From an uncultured Saprospiraceae bacterium (GTDB lineage: Bacteria; Bacteroidota; Bacteroidia; Chitinophagales; Saprospiraceae), in assembly GCA_938045585.1 (NCBI GenBank), contig CALIAU010000026.1, forward strand, positions 1 through 44,712: a stretch of 44,712 nucleotides of DNA. Reading direction: 5' to 3'. The notes under the pieces are model-generated. The model made no database searches. It was not told where the DNA came from and saw nothing but the letters and a program-made list of their open reading frames with translations. Both the position numbers and the translations under genes were made by a program. Position 1 is the stretch's first letter. Each line of letters begins with the position of its first letter. Shown here one piece after another: positions 35,613-44,666 of this stretch.

Positions 35613-35704
35613 TGTTCTTGGGTTTACTGTGGCATCGTACAATTAAAACATCTTCTTTCTCTATTGTTTGGTTAGTTATAGCAAAATAAGGAATATCTGA
35701 CTCG

Positions 35705-36250
35705 TTAATCAATCAATTTCCCCATCAACAAGACATCTGAGAACACACCATCTTGTAGATTGTCCCGTAATTTTCTTCCTTCGACTGTAAAGCCAAATTT
35801 CTCATATAATTTAACTCCGGCAATATTATGCGGGAGTACCTGCAGGTTCACTTTTCTGATAATAGGATTTTTTTGCGCCCAATCCAACAAGTAGGAAAGC
35901 ATGGCCGAGCCAACTCCAGTTCCCCAGTAGGGTTTATCTACAGATATTCCAAATTCGACGGCATGCCTTAGTCTTGCTCTTTGAGAAGAATTAACAGTCA
36001 TTTGACTTACTAACTGATTATCTACCAGCCCTAGAAGGAAGAGTTCATTATCTCTAGTCTTCTTTTTGTCTATTACATCCATCTCTTCCTCAAGAGAAAG
36101 GCCAAATTCACCAGGTCCGAAGGTCAAAAAATTAGATTGCGCACTCACTTTTTCGATATATTCCAAACACATAGCTGCATCGGCAATTTCACCTTCCCGA
36201 ATCACTAATTCTTGCCCATTTTTCAATAATTGTGTGCTAAATCCACCCAT
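35705..36250 (-). CDS. GNAT family N-acetyltransferase
   Basis: A 181-residue acetyltransferase with the acetyl-CoA motif A strand-helix at FGISVDKPYWGTGVGSAMLSYLLD (the pyrophosphate loop GTGVGSAM, about 115-122). Then come NLQVLPHNIAGVKLYEKFGF, the family C-terminal signature, and FLLGLVDNQLVSQMTV. The substrate is unknown (protein, antibiotic or sugar). The minus-strand neighbour, a cytidylyltransferase, suggests possible amino-sugar acetylation of the PseH kind, but sequence alone does not support it. The start is the ATG at 36250. It is divergent from the TPR operon across a 163-nt region with palindromes. Confidence 0.75.
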   Translation of the reverse strand: MGGFSTQLLKNGQELVIREGEIADAAMCLEYIEKVSAQSNFLTFGPGEFGLSLEEEMDVIDKKKTRDNELFLLGLVDNQLVSQMTVNSSQRARLRHAVEFGISVDKPYWGTGVGSAMLSYLLDWAQKNPIIRKVNLQVLPHNIAGVKLYEKFGFTVEGRKLRDNLQDGVFSDVLLMGKLID

Positions 36251-36288
36251 TTTAAGCTAGATAATTCCGAAAGATAATAAAAGAGAAC

Positions 36289-36340
36289 ATATTATAAATT
36301 TTTATAATATATTTTTTATAACTTTGATACAATAGTATCA
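36289..36340 (+). promoter_or_regulatory. promoter and nested palindromes before the TPR operon
   Basis: A -7 element TAACTTTG (36319-36326) matches TAnnTTTG exactly. An AT-only palindrome with 10-bp arms (36289-36310) lies just upstream, in the -33 region. TGATACAATAGTATCA (36325-36340) has 6-bp arms across the likely start site. The arrangement looks like an operator. No regulator is known. Confidence 0.4.
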
Positions 36341-36413
36341 TAGATAATTAGTTACATATATATAAAATTCGTAATATAATTATTTTATTATTTCTGGAAT
36401 TCAAAAAGAAAAC

Positions 36414-39400
36414 ATGAAAAATCTAATTTTTCTTCTATTCTTGTGCACTCTATGCAGCACTTCTTTATTAGAGGCACAAAGAGAAAATTCTCTACACAAA
36501 AATGATTTTAGTCTTTCTTCAGAGTTCTTAATGGACCAGGCACTCTATGGCTTAGCAAAAGAGTATGCCGACCAAGAGACAAGGTCTCTTGATTACACCT
36601 ACTTGGCAAGTCTAATGGAGCAAGACTACAATAAAGCCATGGCTCAGATAAAAATGGACGAAAGCAAGGCTGAAAATCTTGCCCTTTTAAATACGATGAA
36701 GTACAACGATTTTAATCGGGAGGAAATGTCCAATGAAATCCTAGGTGACTTTTTCTTCATTCGCAATGACTTTAAGGAAGCAATCAATTACTATGAATTG
36801 GCGAATGCAGAGGATGCGAATACGGATGTAGCATTTAGAACTGCCTATAGTTATTTTGTTTTAAAAGAATTTGATCATGCTCATACCCTTTTTAAAACGC
36901 TCACAAAATTAAATAATAGCTATTACTTTCCTTCTAATTATTACTATGCCATGTGCGCTTACTTTAGAGGCGACTATGCAGAAGCTATTAGTTCTTTTGA
37001 AAAGGTAAATCAATACCCAGATTATAAGACATATACTCCATACAACCTGGCGCATTTGTATTTTGCGCAGGGACAATATGATCAAGTCATTCATTTTCTT
37101 GAAAAGGAATTAGACGGTGACAAAGAGCTCTACCAAAAATACCAGCTCCATAAGGTACTTGGTCAGGCCTACTTAAAAAAGTCTGATTATGTTTTGGGAA
37201 TACAGCACCTAGAAATCTATGAAGCGAATACGGATTATTTGAGTGAGGCAGATTTTTATCAGATTGCCCTCAGTAATTACAAACTAGGTAGAACAGAAAG
37301 AGCCAAAACATCCTTTGAAGAGTTGGCTAAAAAAGACAATACTTATCAAGTGTCATCCCTACTCTTCCTTGCAGAAATCTACTTAAAAGAAGACGAGAAA
37401 AACTCTGCGCGCACAGTATTCAAAACACTGGCTGAATCCCAAAGAGCAGACAGCACTCAGAAAGAGGACGCGCTCTGGAATTACATTCGACTTTCTGCAG
37501 AAATGGGACAATACAGAGAATCATTAAGTGGAATTTCACAGTTAAGTGAGACCTCCCCTTATTACTCAGAATCACAATCTCTACTTATAAATATTCTATT
37601 TGTAAGTAAAGATTATGATATGGCTTTACAAACGATAGAAGGAATGCATGATGTTCCTGAAGACGTACAGATCGTGTATCAGAGCATTTGCTTAAGAAAA
37701 GCAAAGGCCTCTTATAACGATAAGGATCTAGGAAAGGCAAAAAGCTTCTTTGAAAAATCAAGACTCTACTCAGCAGATAGAAATAAACTTGCAGAAGCAG
37801 TCTATTGGCTAGCACAAATCGAAAGCAAACAGGCTAGATTTAAAAAATCAAATCTGATACTAGAGGATTATTTTGATCTAAACCCTACAAACTTAGAATT
37901 CCAATCCTCTCCAGCCATGGCGTATTATCTTAAAGCACACAATGACTTTATGCAAAAAGATTATTCAGCAGCCTCCGCTGCCTATAGTCAGGCCATCCCA
38001 AAAATCCAAAGCCATGCAGCTACTGAAAAGAAAGTGATGATAGATAAACTCCTGGCAATATCTCACAGTAGAAAGGGAGATGCACATTTTCATCTAAAAG
38101 AATACAGTCAGGCAACAAGTGCTTACAATACTTTAGCATCTGTAGACAATACAGATGCTGCCTATGGTCTTTATCAAAAAGCCATCGTGGAGGGCTTAGA
38201 AAATAGACCCTATGAAAAAATCATGAGTTTAGAATCTCTGATCAAAGAACATCCTGATTCTGAATACAGAGATGATGCGTTTTTTGCGCTCGGAAATACC
38301 TACTACACCATGGGTAAACAAAACGAAGCGATCAAAAACTACGAACGTCTCATCCTGAATTACAAAGGAAAATCTCCTCTGGCGAACGATGCCTACCTAC
38401 AACTCGGTCTTGTGAGTTACAACCTTGGAGATGCACAGGCATCCATAGAAAATTACAAGGCTTTATTAGCAAACAATCCAAGTTCCGAACAAAGAAAGGA
38501 GGCTCTACTTGCCATGGAAGAAATCTATGTGGATGATATTGGAGATGCGGATAAATACATTGAAATTGCAGAAGAAGAGGGAATACAGCTCAGTGACTTT
38601 GCTAAAGACTCCTTGAGTTATGTCACTGCTTACAATCACTTTCTTAATGCTAAATACACGGATGCGCAAACATCTTTAAACAAATACATTCAAGAAAATC
38701 CATCCGGTAATTACCTCTTGAATGCACATTACTATGCTGGGGAATCTTCTTTATTACTAAAGGAATATGAACAAGCACTCCCCCACTTTGATCATATCAT
38801 CAATCAGCAGTTTTCTGACCACTATGTTGCAGCACTCAAAAAGGCAGCCATTATAGCATATAATCATCAAACAGAATTTGAAAAAGCATTTACTTACTAC
38901 AATGCTCTGAGTCAACAAAATATATCTGCAGACGAAAAGAAAGCGGCACATATGGGCGCACTGCGTAGTGCATTCAGAACAAGTAATCATGCAGCCGTTA
39001 TTACACATAGTGATATCTTAGAAGCAACTAAGCAGTTGGACGCAGAAGAACAAAGCACTGTTAACTTTTATCTTGGAAAATCCGCTTTAGCTACTGGCAA
39101 TACAGACAAAGCAATAACAGCACTTAACCAAGTTATTCGCTTGACAAATAATAATCAAACTGCCGAAGCCAGCTATCTCGTGTCTAAAATATTTTATGAG
39201 AAAGGAGAATTGGACATCGCTGAAACGCAGTGTTTAGAAACTACAAAGCGAAGTGCTAACTACCCACTATGGGTATCCAAAAGTCTTATACTTCTCTCAG
39301 ACATATATACGAAGAAAGGAGATAAATTAAATGCTAGAGCTGCTTTAGAAGCTTTGATTGAAAACTATAAAGATGATCCAGACATCATCAAAGAGGCAGA

Positions 39401-39515
39401 ATTAAAACTTGAGCAATTAGATGAAGAAGAACTGAAAGAGAATAGAATAGAGATACCAGCGAATCCTGAATACCTACAACTAGATACGATACCAAAATTA
39501 AACGATCTACGATGA
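36414..39515 (+). CDS. exported tetratricopeptide-repeat protein
   Basis: The signal peptide (MKNLIFLLFLCTLCSTSLLEAQ) is followed by a 1000-residue alpha-helical array of TPR units. Examples are DFFFIRNDFKEAINYYELANAE, AYSYFVLKEFDHAHTLF, AFFALGNTYYTMGKQNEAIKNYERLI and YHAGESSLLLKEYEQALPHFD, with the canonical small-residue positions. It should be a periplasmic scaffold. The stop overlaps the start of the next gene (ATGA), so the pair is translationally coupled. TPR scaffolds paired with an outer-membrane barrel are known from AlgK/AlgE-type polysaccharide export, but here no synthase is present; the function is inference. Confidence 0.8.
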   Translation: MKNLIFLLFLCTLCSTSLLEAQRENSLHKNDFSLSSEFLMDQALYGLAKEYADQETRSLDYTYLASLMEQDYNKAMAQIKMDESKAENLALLNTMKYNDFNREEMSNEILGDFFFIRNDFKEAINYYELANAEDANTDVAFRTAYSYFVLKEFDHAHTLFKTLTKLNNSYYFPSNYYYAMCAYFRGDYAEAISSFEKVNQYPDYKTYTPYNLAHLYFAQGQYDQVIHFLEKELDGDKELYQKYQLHKVLGQAYLKKSDYVLGIQHLEIYEANTDYLSEADFYQIALSNYKLGRTERAKTSFEELAKKDNTYQVSSLLFLAEIYLKEDEKNSARTVFKTLAESQRADSTQKEDALWNYIRLSAEMGQYRESLSGISQLSETSPYYSESQSLLINILFVSKDYDMALQTIEGMHDVPEDVQIVYQSICLRKAKASYNDKDLGKAKSFFEKSRLYSADRNKLAEAVYWLAQIESKQARFKKSNLILEDYFDLNPTNLEFQSSPAMAYYLKAHNDFMQKDYSAASAAYSQAIPKIQSHAATEKKVMIDKLLAISHSRKGDAHFHLKEYSQATSAYNTLASVDNTDAAYGLYQKAIVEGLENRPYEKIMSLESLIKEHPDSEYRDDAFFALGNTYYTMGKQNEAIKNYERLILNYKGKSPLANDAYLQLGLVSYNLGDAQASIENYKALLANNPSSEQRKEALLAMEEIYVDDIGDADKYIEIAEEEGIQLSDFAKDSLSYVTAYNHFLNAKYTDAQTSLNKYIQENPSGNYLLNAHYYAGESSLLLKEYEQALPHFDHIINQQFSDHYVAALKKAAIIAYNHQTEFEKAFTYYNALSQQNISADEKKAAHMGALRSAFRTSNHAAVITHSDILEATKQLDAEEQSTVNFYLGKSALATGNTDKAITALNQVIRLTNNNQTAEASYLVSKIFYEKGELDIAETQCLETTKRSANYPLWVSKSLILLSDIYTKKGDKLNARAALEALIENYKDDPDIIKEAELKLEQLDEEELKENRIEIPANPEYLQLDTIPKLNDLR

Positions 39516-41137
39516 AAAAATTAAGCATACTGCTATTTAGCATACTTTATACCAGCAATCTATTTCCACAGACTTCCACGGATAGTATCCCAGTACTACC
39601 CTCAGACGAAGTAGAGGTTGTAAAATCATTTGAGGCCATAACAAAAACCGTTACAGCAGTCTTTCCTCCTCCAGGCTCAGAGGAAGAAATGGAGACAGGA
39701 ACTATTTCTTCATTCAATTATAATGTGCAACCAAAGCAAGAAGAAATTGAAGCAGAACTTCCTAATCTAAGACCGTTGGCTTATACAACCCCTGTGGAAA
39801 TAGAAAAGTATGATGGATTCATAGATATTTCTTTTGGAAACCCAAAATCTCCACAAGTAGGATATGGATACAACTACAATATCGAAGATTGGTTTGAATT
39901 AGGTATCAAAGGAAATTACTTTAGCTCAGATGATGAGGTCATTGTATTTCGGGATCATCGCGATCATGATGCTACCCTCTATGCTAAGTATAATTTTAAC
40001 AGTCATGTAAATAGCAAATTGAGTTTGTCCTATGACTCTGCAAAAAGATATTTTTATGGTATTTCAGATAACACAGAGGTAAGCCAGGATGAATTGAGTA
40101 GATCTTTGTTGGGCTTACAGGCTAAAGGCTCCGTAGATTTTGACTTTATTAAAGAAAGTGGTACGCGCCTCTTAGTAGGTACTGAGTATAGAAAAACGGG
40201 CTTGTCTAAATTTGGTCAACACGAACATCGTACAATTGCAACAGGATTATTTCAAAAAACTATTTCTAGCTATCATTTGTTTGAGTTAGATTCAGACAAT
40301 AGATACTATGTTACTGATCCTGATCTAAGTACCTCTTCAAAACAGTTTCTAGGAAACCTTAAGGCTAAATTCTATTATAATGGTGCCAACAGGTTAAAAG
40401 CAGATGTGGGTGTAGATGGTATTCGTACAGCGGACTCTTGGCTAATCCAACCTCATATAAATCTGAGATATTCAGTGCATAACAGAGTACATGTGTTAGC
40501 AGGATCTAAATCCATAAGTAATATCTATGATACGCAGGCTTTATTTGATACGAACCCCTTTGTGACCTTTGATAATGCAGATGTACATACACATAATGCA
40601 ATGCGCCCCTACCTTGGAGTGCACTATATAGATCAATTGCATAGTGCAAAATTCATGGCCATCTACAATAGAGAGAGAGGTATTCCTGTATTTGGATATA
40701 GACAGATTGAAGATATACCTATGTACTCTATTCTTGCTCTTGATGCGAATTACTACTCAACTGCTACTGATTATACATTAGATTACAAAAACACAAGAGT
40801 CTCTTTAGGTGGCGAGTATAGATTTACTGATCAGGTAAATTTAAGTAACTGGAGGTCTTACTTAAAAGTAGATCAATCTGTCTTGTCTGATAATATCCAT
40901 CTATTTCTAAATGCCGAATTTTTAGACAGTCGCATCATACAAAAAGTAGAGGTCATTCGTTTAGCTCCTAGATCTGATAGGATTTTTGATATTACTGCAG
41001 GTGCACGTATTGATCTGAATACAAACTTTGGGATACAGGCTAGCATTGTTAATCTGATAGGGAAAGAATACCAAGATTGGTTTGCTTACCCAGTGTACGG
41101 AAGACAATTCAGAGCTGGTGCTTTTCTTAAGTTTTAA
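39512..41137 (+). CDS. outer-membrane beta-barrel protein (TonB-receptor-like, no plug)
   Basis: The signal peptide (MKKLSILLFSILYTSNLFPQ) is followed by an acidic about 90-residue segment, then repeated alternating strands to the end. Examples are FIDISFGNPKSPQVGYGYNY, FELGIKGNYFSSDDEV, ATLYAKYNFNSHVNSKLSLSYD and SLGGEYRFTDQVNL, ending with GRQFRAGAFLKF, an aromatic C-terminus suited to assembly. No CarboxypepD or plug domain is seen at 541 residues, so it is not a full TonB receptor. It is coupled to the TPR gene by ATGA. Its stop TAA (41135-41137) overlaps the convergent AAA+ gene's stop. Confidence 0.75.
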   Translation: MKKLSILLFSILYTSNLFPQTSTDSIPVLPSDEVEVVKSFEAITKTVTAVFPPPGSEEEMETGTISSFNYNVQPKQEEIEAELPNLRPLAYTTPVEIEKYDGFIDISFGNPKSPQVGYGYNYNIEDWFELGIKGNYFSSDDEVIVFRDHRDHDATLYAKYNFNSHVNSKLSLSYDSAKRYFYGISDNTEVSQDELSRSLLGLQAKGSVDFDFIKESGTRLLVGTEYRKTGLSKFGQHEHRTIATGLFQKTISSYHLFELDSDNRYYVTDPDLSTSSKQFLGNLKAKFYYNGANRLKADVGVDGIRTADSWLIQPHINLRYSVHNRVHVLAGSKSISNIYDTQALFDTNPFVTFDNADVHTHNAMRPYLGVHYIDQLHSAKFMAIYNRERGIPVFGYRQIEDIPMYSILALDANYYSTATDYTLDYKNTRVSLGGEYRFTDQVNLSNWRSYLKVDQSVLSDNIHLFLNAEFLDSRIIQKVEVIRLAPRSDRIFDITAGARIDLNTNFGIQASIVNLIGKEYQDWFAYPVYGRQFRAGAFLKF

Positions 41138-43755
41138 CTAGAAGAATAACCTATAGATCGTTTGTTATAAAGTGCTTGCTCATCCATTGTGGCAATTGCT
41201 TCGAGGTCTTCAATAGTCAGCGTCTTTTCTGTTCGCTTGTTTGTATCTTCCAGTTTGGCTAGACGTAGGTTTTGATGCTTTATTGCCTCCAGTACTATCT
41301 TACGTACCTCTCTTGCGTTACCAAAGAACTTATCTCGTTTCAGATACATATCCTCAAGCATAACGGTTAGATACTTTTCCGTTTTCTTATTCAACTTATA
41401 ACCATGCGTATTGAACATCTGAACCGCTATTTCCACCAATTCTTCAGGACTATAATCTTCAAATTTCAAGATCTTATCAAAACGAGAATTCAGTCCTGGA
41501 TTTGCTTTCAAGAATTTTTCCATATTGTCTGGATAGCCTGCTGCAAAAACAAAAAACTCGCCTCTATCATCCTCCATACGTTTGAGTAGGGTTTGTATTA
41601 CCTCATTCCCATAGTCTCCTTGCAGTCCACCAAAATTTGATAAGGCGTAGGCCTCATCTATAAAGAGGACACCTCCTAAGGCTTCATCAATTCTTTCTTT
41701 TGTCTTGATTGCAGTTTGACCTACAAATCCTGCAACCAAACCTTGGCGATCTGTTTCTACCATATGTCCCCGCTCAAGTATACCCAGTGCTTTATATATC
41801 TTACATAGTATTCTTGCTACCGTTGTTTTCCCTGTTCCTGGGTTTCCAATAAGTACTGTATGGAAATGAAAACTATGCAGGACATTCTTGCCTTGCTTTT
41901 TATGAAAACGGACAATCTCTACTATTTCAGTAATTTGCTTTTTGATTTGATCAATGCCTATCAACTCATTTAACTCCCTGAGTCCAATATTCAATAATTC
42001 ATTATCAATTGGAATGTTTGGCAGTCTACGTTTGACTACGAGGTCAATGGACTGTACATCAGCAATTTGAATGGTTTCCAAAGCATTCTTGGAGGTCTGG
42101 TCTGGTTCTTTAGACTCCATAACGCGCAGGCCCAAATTCATCTTTGCCTTTTCTACTAGATCAAATACAAAACGCGCATTACCAAAACTCTTATCTCTAT
42201 CTCTAAATGCGCGTGTAATTTTTTCTTCAAGTAAAAACTTAGACTCAGGGGTAAATACCACTTCCATTTCCTTGGCTGCATATTGCGCTATTTGCGCAAG
42301 CTCCTCTGGCATATAATCTACAAATTCAAAGCTATGTTTGAATCTAGATTTTAGGCCTGGGTTGGATTCTAGAAAATGTGTCATCTCTTTAGGATACCCA
42401 GCCGCAATAATAGCAATATCCCCCTTCCCATTTGACATTTCTTTTACTAGTATCTCTATCACCTCTCTTCCAAAATCTTTAGAATCATCATTGGTACGTG
42501 CTAAGGCATAGGCCTCATCTATAAAGAGGACACCTCCTCTAGCCTTTTCAATTGCCTGCCGCACCTTGGGTGCTGTTTGCCCGATATATTCACCTACGAG
42601 TTCTACTCTGTCTACAGAATGTACATGCCCCTTTGATAGTAAACCCATTTTCTTGTAGAGATTTCCCATCATCTTGGCAACCGTTGTTTTACCTGTTCCC
42701 GGATTCCCTATAAAGACTGAGTGGATATTGATACGGTCTTTTTCAAGAAATCCCTTTTCTTTCCTAAGTTGAAGAAACTTAATATAGTTCGCATGGTCCA
42801 TCACCTTCTGCTTAATCTCTTGCAAGCCAATCAATGCATTTAATTGAGAAAACAGTTCATCAAAGGATTCATTTGAGATCTGATCAGGATAAAACAATTG
42901 ATTGCCTACCTCACCCGGAAGTGCAACAATGGGTAATCCTTCTTCTGATTCTTCTGCAACTTGGAATTCAGCTGTTGCTAGGAGTGCATCCATAAATACC
43001 AACTCAATAGTGTATTTCCCCTCACGCCAAGACCCTTTGGAGTTGCTCCCCCATCCTGCAGAGAATTTTATAATATCATCCTCTTTTTTTACATTTTGGA
43101 GTTTGGTTAATTTAACCTTTAACTCCTTGGCTGCATTGTAAAATTTGATAAACAATTCGCAGTGCCAGTGTTGCGGAATCAGCTTATTCTTCAGATGAAT
43201 TTCAGCATACACATAGCGTGTCTCTTCACTTGCGAAGGTTCTTAGATACTTCCTGTCATCCTCATTTACATCATCATATTGTCCCTCATACAATTTAAGC
43301 GAATGTAGCTCTATGTAACTCTGTTTTTCTCCAAATTGCAGACCTGAGTCTTCAACATAAAAATATTTTGTCGCCACTTTTTCGTTTTCTATCCACGCTT
43401 CCCAATAATAGGTCCCCTTCTTCCAAAACACACCTCCTTTTTTATTTCCCCATCCCTCGCGCAGGTAGACTACATTATCAAACTTGCTTACCTTGCGCTT
43501 AAATTCTAGACTACAAATGTTGCGTTTAGCACGTTTAAGCTCAAAACATTTTAGGGTCACATTGACCTCCCAAATTTTATCGTCAAATAACTTGTTATAG
43601 AAGGAAAGCTCAGCATAGATATAATTCGTTTTTTGACGATCAAATACCTGTCTATATTTTTTCTTATTATCCGCTAGCCACTCCGTGGAGGAATATATTT
43701 GCAGATTCTTAAACTTAAAACTGTTTTTATTTGCTTTACTATCAGTCTCTTCCAT
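41134..43755 (-). CDS. tandem AAA+ ATPase of the CbbX/SpoVK type with duplicated N-terminal beta domain
   Basis: 873 residues, no signal peptide. The N-terminal half has two related about 120-residue beta domains (about 14-136 and 147-266). Both contain an xYxYAE strand and REGWG/SAGWG, and end near VATKYFYVED/LATAEFQVAE. Two AAA+ modules of the CbxX/CfqX-SpoVK kind follow: module one has Walker A GNPGTGKTT (350-358) and Walker B VLFIDEA (409-415); module two has Walker A at 637-645 and Walker B at 696-702, with sensor regions AAGYP in both. It is likely a cytoplasmic remodeling ATPase; the client is unknown. The two-AAA layout resembles CfxQ/SpoVK-type proteins and the N-terminal domains probably select the client. 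Confidence 0.8.
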   Translation of the reverse strand: MEETDSKANKNSFKFKNLQIYSSTEWLADNKKKYRQVFDRQKTNYIYAELSFYNKLFDDKIWEVNVTLKCFELKRAKRNICSLEFKRKVSKFDNVVYLREGWGNKKGGVFWKKGTYYWEAWIENEKVATKYFYVEDSGLQFGEKQSYIELHSLKLYEGQYDDVNEDDRKYLRTFASEETRYVYAEIHLKNKLIPQHWHCELFIKFYNAAKELKVKLTKLQNVKKEDDIIKFSAGWGSNSKGSWREGKYTIELVFMDALLATAEFQVAEESEEGLPIVALPGEVGNQLFYPDQISNESFDELFSQLNALIGLQEIKQKVMDHANYIKFLQLRKEKGFLEKDRINIHSVFIGNPGTGKTTVAKMMGNLYKKMGLLSKGHVHSVDRVELVGEYIGQTAPKVRQAIEKARGGVLFIDEAYALARTNDDSKDFGREVIEILVKEMSNGKGDIAIIAAGYPKEMTHFLESNPGLKSRFKHSFEFVDYMPEELAQIAQYAAKEMEVVFTPESKFLLEEKITRAFRDRDKSFGNARFVFDLVEKAKMNLGLRVMESKEPDQTSKNALETIQIADVQSIDLVVKRRLPNIPIDNELLNIGLRELNELIGIDQIKKQITEIVEIVRFHKKQGKNVLHSFHFHTVLIGNPGTGKTTVARILCKIYKALGILERGHMVETDRQGLVAGFVGQTAIKTKERIDEALGGVLFIDEAYALSNFGGLQGDYGNEVIQTLLKRMEDDRGEFFVFAAGYPDNMEKFLKANPGLNSRFDKILKFEDYSPEELVEIAVQMFNTHGYKLNKKTEKYLTVMLEDMYLKRDKFFGNAREVRKIVLEAIKHQNLRLAKLEDTNKRTEKTLTIEDLEAIATMDEQALYNKRSIGYSSS

Positions 43756-43895
43756 ATTTCGATTCTTCAGGTTAATATAAATATAGTCTATTATACTATG
43801 GGAATACAGTATATTTTATTGTAATTATGTGGAACTTTTCTGCTTAGAAACAGTTAATTAGATTATTGATACAAGATCCTAAGGGACAGAACTAT

Positions 43896-44237
43896 ATGGC
43901 AAAGATTAAATTTACATTTGAAGACAAGAATATCGAGGATAAAGTGGTAGAAAACGTTGAAAAAGGCTACTCTATTCTTGAAATCACGGAAGATCACGAC
44001 ATCCATCTTAACCATAATTGTGGCGGTGTCTGTGCTTGCTCTACCTGTCATATCTATGTCACGAAAGGCGAAGATTCCATTGAAGAGATTTCTGACAAAG
44101 AAGAGGATTTCATTGATAGAGCTACTGATCCACGTATAGAATCTAGATTAGCCTGCCAGTGTATTATCCTAGAAGACGATGCAGAGCTTGAAGTTACTAT
44201 TCCTGACCAGTCCATAATCATCGGACACGAACATTAA
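43896..44237 (+). CDS. fdx: ISC-type [2Fe-2S] ferredoxin
   Basis: An adrenodoxin-type [2Fe-2S] ferredoxin that supplies electrons for cluster assembly on IscU. The ATG at 43896 gives 113 residues (MAKIKFTFED). A TTG at 43866 would add ten residues of no family character. Ligands C42, C48, C51 and C87 occupy the same positions as in E. coli Fdx, in the NCGGVCACSTCH loop and RLACQC. The C-terminus GHEH echoes the family's HAREH. iscX follows 3 nt after the stop. Confidence 0.9.
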   Translation: MAKIKFTFEDKNIEDKVVENVEKGYSILEITEDHDIHLNHNCGGVCACSTCHIYVTKGEDSIEEISDKEEDFIDRATDPRIESRLACQCIILEDDAELEVTIPDQSIIIGHEH

Positions 44238-44240
44238 ACT

Positions 44241-44486
44241 ATGAGTTGGAAAGACATTGAAGATATGCCAATAAATTGGCCAGATCATGAAGATATCGCT
44301 ATAAAACTATACGAGCGCTTTGGAGATGATTTTACTGAATCAAATATCTACCGTATACGATTTACGGATCTTTTAGATTGGATTCTTGAAATCCCCAATT
44401 TTGAAGGTAAGCGGGAGGACTCTTCTGAAGGCCACCTAGAGATGGTACAGGCTAAGTGGGTCTATGAATGGAGGGATAATCAGTAG
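44241..44486 (+). CDS. iscX: Fe-S assembly protein IscX
   Basis: A small acidic partner of IscS that modulates cluster assembly. The 81 residues carry WPDHEDIAIKLYERF, RFTDLLDWILEIPNFEG and MVQAKWVYEWRDNQ, the IscX pattern of W-x-D, R-F-T-D-L and the E-rich end, though the N-terminus (MSWKDIEDMPIN) is longer than in E. coli (66 residues). It is in an operon with fdx (3-nt gap). An intrinsic terminator follows at 44569. Confidence 0.9.
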   Translation: MSWKDIEDMPINWPDHEDIAIKLYERFGDDFTESNIYRIRFTDLLDWILEIPNFEGKREDSSEGHLEMVQAKWVYEWRDNQ

Positions 44487-44566
44487 TTGAGACACTAAAT
44501 ATTAGACGCTAGATGCTAGACTGAGACGGAGAGATTGAGAGATGAAGAGACGGAGAGATTAGATGT
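44487..44566 (+). repeat. degenerate tract related to copy D, without palindrome (copy E)
   Basis: The stretch just after iscX is a low-complexity GAGACGGAGAGATT-like tract. It holds TAGACGCTAGATGCTAGA (44503-44520), which differs from copy D in one base. The 23-bp palindrome is absent here; an intrinsic terminator follows the tract. Confidence 0.6.
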
Positions 44567-44568
44567 GT

Positions 44569-44604
44569 ACTGGTCAACTCCTAAAAACAGTTGTCAGTTT
44601 TTTT
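44569..44604 (+). terminator. intrinsic terminator of fdx-iscX
   Basis: ACTG-CAACT (44569-44579) pairs with AGTTG-CAGT (44589-44598) across a 2x1 internal loop and a 9-nt loop, followed by T7 (44598-44604). It should end the fdx-iscX transcript. Confidence 0.65.
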
Positions 44605-44666
44605 AGTTAATTACTGATTCTAGTTTCCTGTTTTATATTCTACTGATTTTAGTTGTCAGTTCTAAT

